Source: Paralvinella palmiformis (Eukaryota; Annelida; Polychaeta; Terebellida; Alvinellidae). From it: a DNA stretch of 64,000 bases. The notes below the pieces were generated by a model. The model did no database searches and had not been told where the DNA came from. It worked only from the letters and a program-made list of their open reading frames with translations. The stretch lies in contig JAODUP010000275.1 of assembly GCA_025642065.1 (NCBI GenBank), positions 680,001 through 744,000 on the forward strand. Direction: 5' to 3'. The position numbers were made by a program, and so were the translations under genes. Positions 23,551 to 35,684 of the stretch are shown in pieces (positions within the stretch are counted from its first letter, which is position 1; each line of letters starts with the position of its first letter).

Positions 23551-25563
23551 ACAATTATTATAAATATTTGGTTATTATCATATAGGTGTGTTCTGTGTAT
23601 CATACCTATGGCCAGTGATAGAATGGTCTAGCCTAGACGGGGGGGGGGGGGAGAGATTTGATTGTCACGTAGGAGTGGTGGCAATATATGACAAGATAAT
23701 ATAATTAGTTTGACACTCTAATGTTAGAATACTGAATGTCTCTTTTAACGAGGCGGCCATTGCGCTTCTTATTGGTAATTTAATTTGCGACGTCTTTATC
23801 AAGTCTAGCACTTGAATATAGAGATCATCAACCTATGTTTACATTAATACCCTGTCTAGCACACATACGCACGCACACACACACACACACACACACACAT
23901 ATCCTTCTTGTTGGCAACATCACGTGTTGTGTTCAAACAACGGGGATCAGTATTCGTCAGTTTACGTAAAAGACCGGAGTTTTTATGAAATAGCTTATGT
24001 TAGTCGGTGTTATCTTTTTCCATATTCAACAGGGTAGCTAACATATGATTAACAACAAAATGTTGGCTAACGATTGAGAACAGGACCATTACCAGGTATA
24101 ATTACATGACAGATATAGCGTTTACCATCTAGATAATTTGTTTATTATCATCGATGTTAATATAATCGTGATTGTACTTAGGCTTATTGAAACAGCCATT
24201 GTTTGTCTTTGGATCTAGGACCGGAACTTCTTATGAGAAAACTCCGCACAGAATGCGAGTTAGTGGTCAACGTCTCATGTGATTAATTTATCTTACCTCA
24301 CTGCTAATCGTCGTATTATTTATATGTAGGCGTGAATTAATTACCATTAATTGGGTGTCTATCTATCTATCTCTCTCTGTCGTGGGGGTCTCGGGGTGGG
24401 CGGATGTTTGTTTGTATTCTCGTTTTACTTATTTTAGACTAGGCTGTTGTTAAATTATAGACTTGCAGTAGTGTAGTTGATTTACTTGTTGCCTAACTTA
24501 TGGCCTTTACATTATAAACATAACTGATCATCATCATCAGTATTGTACCATAAACACAGTTTTAACCCTACCCACCCCCCTCCTCTTTTTGCCATTCTGC
24601 ACTAACATTCCATTTCGAGTCTCGACGGAGTGGCTAGAAACTGCCTGTGCTGTGATTAAAATGGTTTTTATCCGGATAACTGTTCGGGATCTTTTCTTCA
24701 AACTTTTCCAAGTCAGCGTGACCCGGTTGATAGTCGAATTACAGTCGTGAAGAACTTGTGAAGAGAATGTGTTCGTTGGCATTTGGGTAATCCCCGTTAT
24801 GGTGATTTTTGTGTGGATATAAGTGGGCCACACGTGTAATATAGCATGCATGTGTTAAAAACTGCAGATTGTTGGTGATGTTAAGCGGCTAATGAGATGA
24901 TGTTTTTTTTCTTCTTCTTAAAATGTCGGTATGTATAGGGTTTGGGTTGAATAAAGACGACAGTAAACGGTGTTTGTTATTACCGCGACACGGGTCCGAT
25001 AGGTTAACACACGTGGAGAATGGAGAATCTCGTTTATCACCTCATGTTTATAATATTTTGCTCTCCCCCTTAGTAATTGTTGTGCTCATCTGTGTGACCG
25101 GGTAGTGAGTGTGTCCATATCAGTTGTTGGTGATAGGTCTAATGTTAATTAATAATTGTGTTAAGATAAAGGACGACACTTCCAATAAGACGCGAATCAT
25201 CCACGGTTGGCAGTGTGTACGTCTCAGGTGTGTTTCTGTTATGATATTATGGTCAGATAGGAAGTGAACATTGTGGCTTTTCTCGCTGTACTTTTGGCGA
25301 GGATATGGTGCGTGTTGGTAAGTGTGATCTGGCTACGGTTTATATGGCTTAGTAATAGAATTGTGATGTGGGGGGGGGGGATCCTTGGTCGGTGAATATC
25401 TGTCTGTCTATGTGTGGACACCAGTTTCAAAGTACACGTACATGTACTAACTAGTCTATTTGTTGAATATGATATCTTAGGCAGTTAAATATGTGTATAA
25501 AAGTGAATTGTTGTATGTTAAAACAGTATTGTAGATAAATGTGTATTATGTGAATTGAATAAA
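22104..25563 (+). other. probable long 3'UTR of CSP isoform B
   Basis: No coding sequence is convincing here. Contents are GT microsatellites (22457-22480, 22584-22634), (AT)n at 23516-23548, a G run at 23640-23651 and (AC)n at 23873-23900. A candidate poly(A) signal AATAAA lies at 25558-25563. The extent of the UTR is inferred; earlier poly(A) sites are possible. Confidence 0.4.
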
Positions 25564-26520
25564 AGCGTAGAAACTTCTATGAGAGTTGTCATACCGAACG
25601 ATAATTTATCGTCGGTGATCTAATTAGGTCAAAGGTTTTGTGAGTCGGACAATGAATTATCACTGAGTTCCTGAACCTTGAAGCTGGATTCGTTACATAA
25701 TGAATATTATCGAACACATAAAAATACGAGCAGACATAGCAAAGATAATAAGTTGAACTACCACATAATACATGTACCAGACAAACGAACACCAGGACCA
25801 AAACCAACTTTCAATTCTCAGTGTCATGCTATATTTGTCTGCAAAACAACCTTTAATTGTCCATGACGTGGTATATTTTGTGCAGGTTTATAAATGAGGA
25901 CGTAACCGTTCCATTAATTTGAGATGACATATAATGAAATACAAATTTGTGGCCTTAAATAATTAAGCTGTAAATATTTCTGTACCGTTTCCTTGTTAAT
26001 CGTTTGTTTCGGAGCTCACCATATACAAATGTTTATGTATATAATACACTATGAACATCAGACACCTCTCCTGGATAAACGATTTAGAATACCGTGTCTA
26101 CTTTATCCTACAAGTTTTAAGAATCAAACTAAGTGAGATTTTTTGCCGATGTGTTCTCAGCCACTTAAATAATCCAGTTTATTATCATACTAACAACTTA
26201 GGGGTTGTATCCATATGGCAGAGAGGTAAAGATATTTAAAGATCGGGAAGCTTGATACTGTATGTCTATATTGGAACAGAACGGATGTTAACATGCTTAA
26301 TCTCAGGTAGGAAATCACTTAGATACAACAAATAAGGTGTATTAGATGGTGTTCTTATAGAATATCACACTCACTGATTTTTCATTGACATCACGAAACG
26401 CTAGTCTTAACAAAGCACACAGCGCTCTAGAAATAATCATGTATTGCAAACCTCGGTCAACAATAAAACTATGACTTTTATGAGAAATTGTTTTGGAAGT
26501 ACGCGGTTAGTCAAAATGTG
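25564..26520. other. intergenic, no gene seen
   Basis: AT-rich sequence after the probable CSP poly(A) signal. Short open frames on both strands at 25589-25866 overlap each other and lack motifs. Confidence 0.5.
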
Positions 26521-26527
26521 AACACGA

Positions 26528-26630
26528 TCAACTACATATTAAATAATCCGCTTCAAAGTCTATGTCCGCCGCCATTTTGAAGCTAGACAAAGACCGGAAG
26601 CTCATGAATGCTGACGTCACTCGAAGCAAG
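26528..26630 (-). promoter_or_regulatory. possible minus-strand promoter module (YY1/ETS/CRE-like)
   Basis: Read on the minus strand, TGACGTCA-type CRE (about 26613-26620) is followed by an ETS-like CTTCCGG and then by AAAATGGCGGCGGACAT, a YY1-type initiator with an embedded ATG (26575-26573). The ATG opens a 15-codon frame that ends at 26528. No downstream minus-strand gene could be traced. Confidence 0.3.
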
Positions 26631-26664
26631 CAGTTTGACTGAAGTCTGTTTAACCCTTTAAAAT

Positions 26665-26702
26665 ATGTAAGGCTAACATATTGCATCGAAGCATTCCAGC
26701 TA

Positions 26703-26736
<34 letters not shown>

Positions 26737-26775
26737 CTATCTGGAATGTTTCGATGCAATATGTTAGCTTTACAT
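26665..26775. repeat. 35-bp inverted repeat around (AT)n
   Basis: Arms at 26665-26699 and 26741-26775 are complementary at 33 of 35 positions, flanking about 32 bp of AT repeat. Both mismatches would be G-U pairs in a plus-strand transcript. It could form a long hairpin or cruciform, or be a foldback/MITE. Confidence 0.85.
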
Positions 26776-29700
26776 GTTTTACATGTTAATACAGTGGAAC
26801 GAACCTATACGATAAGCGAAATTAGTGCTAATATTATTATAACTATATACATCCAGGAAGGGACACTAAAAATAGAATATATTAAGAGAAAAATGGCTGA
26901 CTTTACGACTAGATTAATGGAGAAATGTATCCTTTAATAAAACTGTCATACGTTACAGTTTCACGTTAGTCTCGTCGTAAATTAGCATATAACCATATTT
27001 TTGGCAACCAAAATGTTCTTTCCAAAATGGCAGCAGAAAGCTCATGTAAAATGATGTCATGTCCTACGTAATTCTCCTCTACAGGTTGTCCGTTGTATTG
27101 TAATAATAATAACAATCTTTAATAGCAAGATCAATAGACAAAGAAAAACCATTTATATTAACCCGCTAACAAACACCTGTTATACTATATCTGTGTTGCC
27201 GTTCACGGTTGTAACGGTTTAATGTAAACAACTATAGTGTCCATTTTTGCTGCTGAACTAGTTGGCAAAAGCAAAACCAGGAAAGTCATTACTAACGATT
27301 AAGATCAGTACTCGGACAAGATAAGAAGATTGTATACAGATACACAGGTAAGTCAATGTTTTATTCTGCCTTCGTATAGGATTAAAAATAACTCCTAAAT
27401 CTTCAAGTGGAGCACAACTACAAGAAAATAGGAAAACAGAATAACAAACTAGGTATTTTATCCTGTTCTCCGTCCCTCCCATAAAGATAGTCGGGATTTC
27501 ACAGTTAAAAATTGTACTGGAAAATATATATCTGTATATAAAATTTACTTCTTCATCGATTACAAGCTGTTTACATCTAATTTGTGATATGAAATCAGCC
27601 GAGTCGGTAATGTTCTACACAACATCAGAGAGACACGGAACAAGGCTTCGGTTTGTTCAGATCCGTGATGACGCCTGTCGATAACGTGGTCCAACCTATG
27701 AGTTGGATGAGTACCTCAGATAACCTTAGATTGGCATATCTCCAGCTGATGGCAGATATTTGAGGATATTTCAACTTCGTCCGTTGAGTCAGATCGTTGA
27801 TGCTGAAATTCGGCAGCTCAACTTGAGTGCCTTTTTTTGTTGTGAAACTTGAGCCCTTCGCTCATTTGACCAAAACCTGGCATCGAGTACACGATTTTGT
27901 CATCGTTTACACATTGGAGTCTGACACCGCAGACGACTGGTGCGTATCTACTGCTTGATATACCATCAAACAACCGAATACAATGACAGAATGGATGGCA
28001 TCAGTCAGATAATATGGGAAATTATAGAACGTATGTAGCACGGGCACGGAACAGATTTATTAATTATGCTGTCAATGGCGGCATCAGTGAAGTAGATACA
28101 TAATATCATTACTTAATGGCTGATGAATACATTGAAGATATTCTGTCGATAAAAATGTATGTTGACATGTTGCTATAATTAAAACAAAATTATTGTTCAA
28201 TGGAATCATAATTGGGTAACTGTGCACAAGTTAGACGACTATTGATCGTATACTAATCCATCTTTGAATGAACCTTATTTATGAATGATCTATATACACA
28301 ATTATATATGTGTTAAACTGATTAAGTTAGTAAATCTCTTTTTATTGTGACGTGTCTGTACATCTACCTAAACGTCTCAGTTTGTAAAACAACATACTTA
28401 AATGACAATCGTCGCAGTGACAAGTTGTTATCGTAGGTAACTACAGCATGGTACATCTGTACCAATTATTGTAGATTAGTCGCAAAACAAAGACTTCTTA
28501 GGGTAGTCGATCAATGTACCACGGCGTCCAGTAACTTGATATAATCCAGATTTACATACAGACAATAGAATACGCGCAAAATTTATAATGATAAACTAAA
28601 TCCACACTAAGTACTGAAACAGGAAAATAAAGATACCTATTTACGCAATCTATGAAATTCGTAAACACCATTTATGTTATACAATGATAGTCACAACGAA
28701 AATACCCTTCTTTAGTAATAGCGAGTGGCTTCCTGTCTAAAGAACAAAGTTGATGTCATTCTAATCTGTGAATCGACTAATCCACGAACCATCAGGAAAT
28801 AGGAAGAGCTAGGATTTAAATAAAAGAGGAAATTAATGGTCGAAAAAACTATCAATTTCAATATTTAATCCCATAATGTAACTTTTACGGATCAGTCTTA
28901 ATTATGTAGAACGTTTTGATAAATGTTAGTTGCATGAAGTATAAGATAATTGATTTAGGAACATCCACAATCCAGTATACAAACAACGAATACAACAAAT
29001 GAGAGGAAAACAACAACAAAACAATAACTAACGCAAAAATAGGATTTACCAGTATATATATAGCGTTACACAGGTTATAACGAGCATTAGTTATCAACAT
29101 GTTTGACATTAAACTCGTTATATGATGCAGTTTACAGGAATTGTGTACACATTCATGCAGATTATTAAATCGAAGAATTTATTATTATCATTATTATTAT
29201 CGCCATCATAACAATCACAACCAACATCATCAAAGGTTCCCCCCCCCCCCCAGTGACATGCCATTATGTCATTAACTTTTATATAATAGAGCCCCGCGGA
29301 GGCTGGATATTCATTTGATGAAGTCAGGTTCACAAAAGCGGGCAGTAATAAGGCAATAGTTTAAATTATTTATTGATTTCAGATGTTTAAAATTAAATTA
29401 ATACAAACACGCTGAGTTTGATATAACTTAAATTTTATTTACATATTATCATAATTAAGTTATTTTTCAACGCACTGTGTATCTGTAGGATATATTATAT
29501 ACAGTTGTACTGTCAATAACAACATAACCAGACATTTTTATTTATGTCCCTGTGGGCTGAGGGACCCTGGCACTTGCGCGATGCAGGCCAGCCGGTGATT
29601 AGGTCTAGTAAATCTATACAACTTTTACTGTTTCGGTAAAACAATCATAGACCTAAATTCACCTACATAATACATCATTACGTGTGAGGCGTCATACTAT

Positions 29701-30226
29701 TGACACATGGTTATAAATATATATTATTGACCTGTGACAGATGCTAGCAATAAACATATATGATCGGCTTAAAATTAGACTTGCGTATAGATCTTCAGTA
29801 AGTCCTATCATTAAGAGCCTGCCTAGACATGTTTTATCTTGTCTTCAACTTCAAAGCTTCGTTCTTTGCCAGATTGTATTGTAATTGTACGTTTTAACTG
29901 ATTTTAATAAAACTTCAACTATGAAAGCATATTATTGTATTTATGTTTTGAGGGTTTCTTCTTTTATATTTTTTTGTTTAATGTGTGGTCCATTTATAAG
30001 CAAATGCTCATTACACTTATCTACTTTTCCTGTAGGCGAATTCAATTTTTTTAAATATGAATTATGATTGAATTATTTCTTTCAAATGTAACCTCTACTG
30101 AACCATAGCCTTACCACTGACACTTATCAAAACATCTTCCGAAACGGAGTAAACTGAGGCGATGTTAACTCCTCCTTACAGCTGTACGCTGCAAGGTTTC
30201 TTTCCCACAATTGTAGTTCGCCTGGC
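26776..30226. other. intergenic, no gene seen
   Basis: No ORF with recognisable motifs on either strand. A C run lies at 29238-29251. Short frames such as 28885-29109 and 29118-29333 (minus) look like chance ORFs in AT-rich DNA. Confidence 0.5.
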
Positions 30227-30242
30227 ACACACTAGATGGCGC
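30227..30242 (+). promoter_or_regulatory. CTCF-like motif
   Basis: CACACTAGATGGCGCG contains the CTCF core ACTAGATGGCG. The surrounding 100 bp are less AT-rich than the region. Motif match only; occupancy is unknown. Confidence 0.35.
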
Positions 30243-32543
30243 GCTTCTCGCTAAGTCGGTCTACTATATTTGATCGCTGACAATATCATGACGATCAGTA
30301 AGGAATGATATACCTATCTTATATAGAACAAAAGGCATCATATATAATGTATCAAATGAAGGATAGTTATATAGATATGTCTTTCTAGCGATCATGAATG
30401 GAACAAGGTCACCAACTAGCTCATTACACCATATGAGCTGACTATTGGAAGTAGTTCTGTGACAATATTCAATTGTCTATTATTTTAAAACGTATACTCT
30501 ATATAGAAATAAGTCAAATTTCTCATGTCAATTTTGCTAACTTAATTAATTTATCCTGATTTACCTCATATAATATTACATGCATAAAAAACGGACAAAA
30601 TACTACGTATATAAGCAATAATACACCTAGGACTGTGTGACCTCCGGCAAAAATATCACACAAACCTTCACCTAATTAGTACTGTTCTCATTGAGACCAA
30701 ATAAACTATTGAAATATTAGCAGTAAATTTAACACACACTCATACACACACACACTATTCGCGCTATGACTCTCGACAAAACAAGTGTTAACTCGTGACC
30801 CAGACATTACACCTGTTTGAGCCAGCCCTAGCTAGCTAGCTATAGCTACAACTCTGGCCCACGGCTATATCAACAAATATTTCGCCTTCACACGTTTCTC
30901 AGCGGAAATCACTACTGCGGGTCAAGTTTTGGGCAACAAAGGCACACGTGTATGACTATGTTGTTCTCTGTTCCAAGAATTTGTATTATTCGTCATACCT
31001 GAGTGGCTTGGCGTTAATTATGTGTATGTTCGCTGTTCGGGTATAGATCCACGAGTACAGCGACAGGAAGAGAGAACATACCAACAAAAGGTGTATCTGT
31101 TAGTTGTCCAGGTCTGTGTTATGATCGTAGGCAATAGTTGTGATTTATCTATAAATACGGAATGACAGCGGAAGAGGATATGTTGTGAAGTAAGTTGACT
31201 TGATTCACGTAGTTGTACATTTTCGTCATCACGACGCCCGGTGTATGTACGATTATCTGTCTACCGGTGAACAACAGGAAAACTGTTTGCGTGTGTGTGT
31301 GTGTGTGTGTGTGTGATTTGGGCAAATTTGTTATTCGCCTTAGTTTTCATGTTTCATTTCCAATGAATATATTATTGTTAGGCCGACAGCCACTTGACGT
31401 TGTTGTGGTGTTTAGTAACGCCAAAAATACGACACGTATTTCGTAATAACTTCGATGTTGCAATAAAAGATACTATAATGTTGTGTTATAGTATTGTTGC
31501 CATGACTGGATCCATCTTTAACAGTTAGTAGTAACTGAGTCAAATGAGTGTCAGACAGAACCGTTGTTAATGTTAGTCAGAGGGGGTTTCCTGTAATGGC
31601 TGACGGAGGGGGTTTCCTGTAATGGCCGGCGGAGGGTGTACGTGCTGTAATGGTTAAAGTTGAGATAAAATCTACTTTCACATTGAGCTAGCTAGCACTT
31701 TATATAGGTCAATTAATTATCCTATTAATTAGTTGACATAAAGTCAACATGTAATAGTTTTTTTTGGGCAGTAGACGAAAATGCACTAATGGAGAGTATT
31801 ATGCATTCTTATTACATCAGCTGGATGATTAATTAAAAGACTGAGTCATAAATAAAGGCTAGTCATACTACTAGAGAATAAAATCTCAACAACTCCTAAT
31901 TAATGCATCTAGGTCATTCTGTTGACGTTATCGAATGACATTTCTAATCCCTTGACGTATTTTATCCGTCTGGATTGTTTTAGTTAGATGACGCTTTTTT
32001 CCCCCGAAATTGAGTCGTCTTTTGTAGATTGCATGCAGTTTATTATATTATTGTTTTTAGTACACATATAAAGCCATCTTAAATTTTATATATGTCACAT
32101 CTTGCGTCGGAGTTATCGATTTAAAGGTTGGTCCCATGAATACTGTCAAGACAGCCATGGTGTACTGTACACAATCCACACTTCAACAGCCCTAGTCCGG
32201 CCTATAGGCCGACATACTGTGGTTCCGACAATCCGGTTTTAGGACACTCTACTGCACAGGGACTCTTACACTAGGGATCAAACCAAAACGGCGTGGATAA
32301 ATAGATGGTTGAACAGTCGGTGTCGGGGTGATGATATTGCTGCATGAAACATCGCCAGTCTGTGGCCAAACATTTAAAGATATTTAGGAAAAATTCTTTT
32401 TACGAGACATTCTTTATTTTACTCTACAATCTGCCATTTATAAATCGTTCTATTTATATCCTTCACACGATTATATATATATATATATATATATATATCT
32501 GTGTGTGTGTGTGTGTGTGTGTGTTACAGTTAATCTATATAAT
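30243..32543. other. intergenic, no gene seen
   Basis: Contains (GT)n at 31292-31314, a short tandem duplication of GGGGGTTTCCTGTAATGGC at about 31580-31650, and (AT)n-(GT)n at 32469-32524. The signal exon expected for the gene at 34335 could lie here or further upstream but was not identified. Confidence 0.5.
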
Positions 32544-32565
32544 CAGGTAATATGCATATTACCTG
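32544..32565. other. 22-bp perfect palindrome
   Basis: CAGGTAAT-ATGCAT-ATTACCTG is a perfect palindrome following an (AT)n(GT)n tract. A further CAGGTAAT lies 7 bp after it. Role unknown. Confidence 0.8.
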
Positions 32566-32627
32566 AACTTTTCAGGTAATCTGTATTAAATCTCAGTCAG
32601 CAATAAAACTAATGCTTGAAAATATAT

Positions 32628-32765
32628 AGGTGCTTCCATTGCAAATTTCCGGGTTGCGGGTTCAAATCCGACTTATAATTGTGTTTATTAGATGTTATAC
32701 CCTTTGGGGTCACTTCTCGTCATTATGTCTCACACGTGACCGATTCTGAGGCTAAAAAACTCTTT
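32628..32765 (+). mobile_element. SINE family C copy, 5'-truncated
   Basis: B box GGTTCAAATCC and the segment GTGTTTATTAGATGTTATACC, then a tail similar to 18263-18425. The A-box region is decayed. Confidence 0.65.
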
Positions 32766-32819
32766 TTTCCTTCTATTTGATAACGTACCCAGATATGTTT
32801 ATTAGTATATCATCATCAT

Positions 32820-33735
32820 CATCATCCAGTTGTTGAACGATTTATACGATAATTAAGACAATATCGTTACAACAACTTTCATATTATACGGAGAATGTTC
32901 TCGAGTGGATTAAGTTACACAAAATAAAAGTGTCGCATGTCAATATATAGACTCTGATAATAAATAGTTAGATTAGACACAAAACAAGGTTAAAAGTGAT
33001 GTGCTAGGAGATAGGAAACTATTCCTAAGTGATATATATGCTCTACACACATCCTGTGAGTTTACACCAAGGGGTGTGCGTGCGCGCGTGTGTGTACGTG
33101 TGTGTGTATGCGTGCGTCCGTTGCCTCTTGCCCAAGTACTTTATCACCTTCTGAGGTGGCTGAAAAAACAAAACCAGGAAGTTTGGAGATAAGAGCCAGT
33201 CAAATTTTGTTGTACTTGGTGTAATATGATGTGAAGTTCATACATACCTGAGTCATGGCTATTTTTAAACAGAAAGTAACAGTCTGATTACTTCATTAGC
33301 AAAAATATTCAAGAATCGGAGGAACGTGACTGATACTAGCATCCTATTGATATGATCAGCGTAACATAGTGGATTGATGCTTAGCTCTTAGAAGCATTGA
33401 AGTCCCCGATATTAAGGTAAACATTGTTTTGGCTGATTAGTTATCACATTTTCTGCGTGTTGCTAACATATCAATAACATCTCTGTACAACAACAACTAG
33501 TGTTAAGTAAGTATATTAATAACCATAATTGGTTGATGGTATAATTGTCTGTTGAAATATCTGGTAACGATTTAACAACAAGTTATTCTTATATCTACTT
33601 CGCATGCACGGGCGCGCGCGCGCACGCACACACACACACACACACTTGTATATGATTCATAAATTAATTTCCTTGTTGTACGATGTTATATAGCTCTCCA
33701 TTCTCGGAATGTTATGGTTGAGAAGAGAGAATGTT
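32820..33735. repeat. intergenic DNA with GT/GC alternating tracts
   Basis: GTGCGTGCGCGCG-type tract at 33075-33117 and GGGCGCGCGCGCGCAC plus (CA)n at 33609-33645, both able in principle to adopt Z-DNA. No gene is seen. Confidence 0.6.
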
Positions 33736-33739
33736 TCTG

Positions 33740-34115
33740 TGTGTGGTTGGTTGGTTTGGTTTTGTTGTTCGGGGAGAATCCCCAGGTTGTCGCTTAATCA
33801 GCACAGCCTCTATGTTGGAGTGGTTGAGAAACTCCTCCCCCACCACTCACAGGGGAGCAGTACGGAAGATGGAGCCGAAATACCATGAGGGTGGTCACTG
33901 CCAGAGTGTTTTACGTCCTCAGGGGGTTTTTAACGTCCCCCTTTATTTTAAATAATTCAGTGGAGACGGCAGCGCCATTTAACGTGGTTAACCACCCACG
34001 ATGTAGTGAGCCGATAAATTAATCCCTGGAAAAGTTTCGACCTCTTACGGGGTTCGAACCTGCGACCGTTGGCACCAAGTGCCGAGTGCTTAACCGCTAG
34101 GCCACCGGAGCTCAC
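33740..34115 (-). mobile_element. SINE family A copy (long form)
   Basis: The reverse complement starts CTCCGGTGGCCTAGCGGTTA (A box) with GGTTCGAACCCC (B box). It continues into a body with ACACTCTGGCAGTGACCACC and GGTATTTCGGCTCCATC and ends at GGGGATTCTCCCC with an A-rich tail. It matches 45013-45305, but carries about 80 extra bases between the B box and the ACTCTGGCAGTG segment. The apparent ORF at 33731-33955 is SINE sequence. Confidence 0.92.
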
Positions 34116-34334
34116 TGTGTGTGTGTTGTGTGTGTGTAGCTAATATAAACATTAGTAATAATGGTTGTAGGTGGAGTACGATTGTTTTAGGTTGTAACAC
34201 TAAACATTATACAGGTTATAATATCATCTCAGATGAAATATTAATATAAAAAATGATTTAATGATAATTACAATGAGGTCATCTATTGTAACTAACTGAA
34301 GATGTTCTTGTATTTTAATGAATTGAACTTTCAG

Positions 34335-34910
34335 TAATAGATATACAAGTGCGACTATGACGTCAGATATTATTAGTAGTGTCACAACTATGGATTCGAG
34401 CGAGTTGATTACTGATGTCATCGAGCATACATATGTGGAATCTAGTTCCGGATCTATAGGACCCGCTACATCGAATCTCGTATCTGATCCAGGATCTTTA
34501 GCAACAAATCCATCGGATACCATGACTAATCCGGAACTCACTAGAACATCTCAAACATCGGTTCCACCGAATCCGGAATCCACCCAAACAACTGCATCAT
34601 CCACCATAACAGAACCAGATTGGAGTTCACCGACTTCTAGTTCAGGATTGACATCTGGCTCATACTCCGTCCGCACATCGCAGAGTTCCGTGACGTCACT
34701 GGCTACGTCACACTCCACCGTTATCGCAACTACCTCCGAGTTACGGCTAACAACGGTGGATTATGGCACAACGGAAGTGGATAGCAACGAATCTGGATTA
34801 TCACAAGGAGCCATTATCGGGATATCCGTCGGCGTGTCATTAGCCATTGTCGTTGTTATCGTCGCGATCTTTGTTGCTGTGCTGTTGAGAAAAAGGAAAA
34901 ATAACAAAAG
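34335..34910 (+). CDS. Ser/Thr-rich single-pass membrane protein, extracellular and TM exon (partial)
   Basis: Acceptor TTTCAG at 34329-34334. The frame is open from the acceptor through ATG 34357 to donor GTAAGA at 34911, so the true start may lie in an unidentified upstream exon. From 34357 it encodes about 184 residues: a Ser/Thr/Pro-rich stalk (likely O-glycosylated), one NES sequon, a hydrophobic segment (residues about 151-177, beginning GAIIGISVGVSL) and a basic stop-transfer RKRKNNK. The charges fit an extracellular N-terminus. No signal peptide is present in this exon. It resembles mucin-like or syndecan-like surface proteins in architecture only; I do not recognise the family. Confidence 0.75.
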
Positions 34911-34965
34911 GTAAGAAGCAATCTGGATAAGTTTGTGTTTATGTGATAAGGATTTTTAATTTCAG

Positions 34966-35091
34966 TTCGTGTGTGATTGGGTAGCGCATTATACGTGAAC
35001 GGGCAGCTGTATCCCATAACTCACGCACGCACGCACACACACACGCACGCACGCACACACACACGCACGCACGCACCCACGCACGCACACA

Positions 35092-35123
<32 letters not shown>

Positions 35124-35225
35124 CATACACATACACATAAGCACGGACGCATGCATTCATGGATGAATGCCTGCATGCACGCATGCATACATGCACACAA
35201 ACGCATCCATACACACAGACACATA

Positions 35226-35262
<37 letters not shown>

Positions 35263-35263
35263 A

Positions 35264-35304
<41 letters not shown>

Positions 35305-35316
35305 TGTTCTTAAAAG
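34966..35316. repeat. compound microsatellite (CGCACA, AT, CATGCA units)
   Basis: CA/CGCA repeats at 35019-35100, AT at 35101-35122, CATGCATNC-type repeats at 35145-35210 and long AT tracts at 35230-35305. The tract is open on both strands, which gives long artefactual ORFs. A consensus acceptor (TTTTTAATTTCAG) ends at 34965, just before the tract. Confidence 0.95.
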
Positions 35317-35684
35317 CAAAATATACCCGAGATGGAGATAATCCTAATGACTACAAATTAGACATACACAAAAATGAGACAGTCAACTCACCTTCTGCAC
35401 CCGGAGCTGGAACTCAAAATATGTTCTTTAATCAACACTCACCTGACAGTCTGTCAGCGGATGATGATCTTCAAAGCGAACGGAATGACAACAACCCCAT
35501 CAATATTGACAATAGCCCCATCAGTATTGACAATATACCACTGAGGGTAAACAATGGGTTCTCGGATAAGGTGAAAATGCAGGACTCCAGGATGAGTCTC
35601 GGCCCGCTCTTATTGGGCGCCGATGATCCGGAAATGTCGAAGCAAATGCTATCCGAGATGAGTTCAACAAATACTTTTAAGTAA
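35317..35684 (+). CDS. probable cytoplasmic-tail exon of the membrane protein
   Basis: The acceptor TTCTTAAAAG ends at 35316. An open frame to TAA at 35682-35684 encodes about 122 residues, acidic and Asn-rich, with YTRDGDNPNDYKLD near the start, near-duplicate NPINIDNSPISIDN, and MSLGPLLLGADDPEMSKQML near the end. It looks like a genuine soluble tail. However, it is read in the phase needing two bases at the exon start, whereas the exon ending 34910 supplies two and needs one. In the directly spliced frame a stop follows after seven codons. A microexon of 3n+2 nt, another upstream partner or a sequence error would reconcile them. Confidence 0.55.

Noticed and set aside
24537..24851. 104-aa minus-strand ORF
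   Set aside because: Lies in the probable CSP 3'UTR, shows no motif and has no splice or conservation support.
33731..33955. 74-aa ORF beginning with a hydrophobic stretch, considered as a signal exon for the gene at 34335
   Set aside because: It is antisense SINE A sequence, repeated at 45013-45305.
34045..34112. tRNA gene candidate (A and B boxes, minus strand)
   Set aside because: It is the head of SINE family A; the acceptor stem does not pair and SINE body follows directly.
34939..35319. Long ORFs on both strands, rich in Tyr-Ile or His-Thr repeats
   Set aside because: They are created by CA, CGCA and AT microsatellites that happen to lack stops; no protein-like composition.
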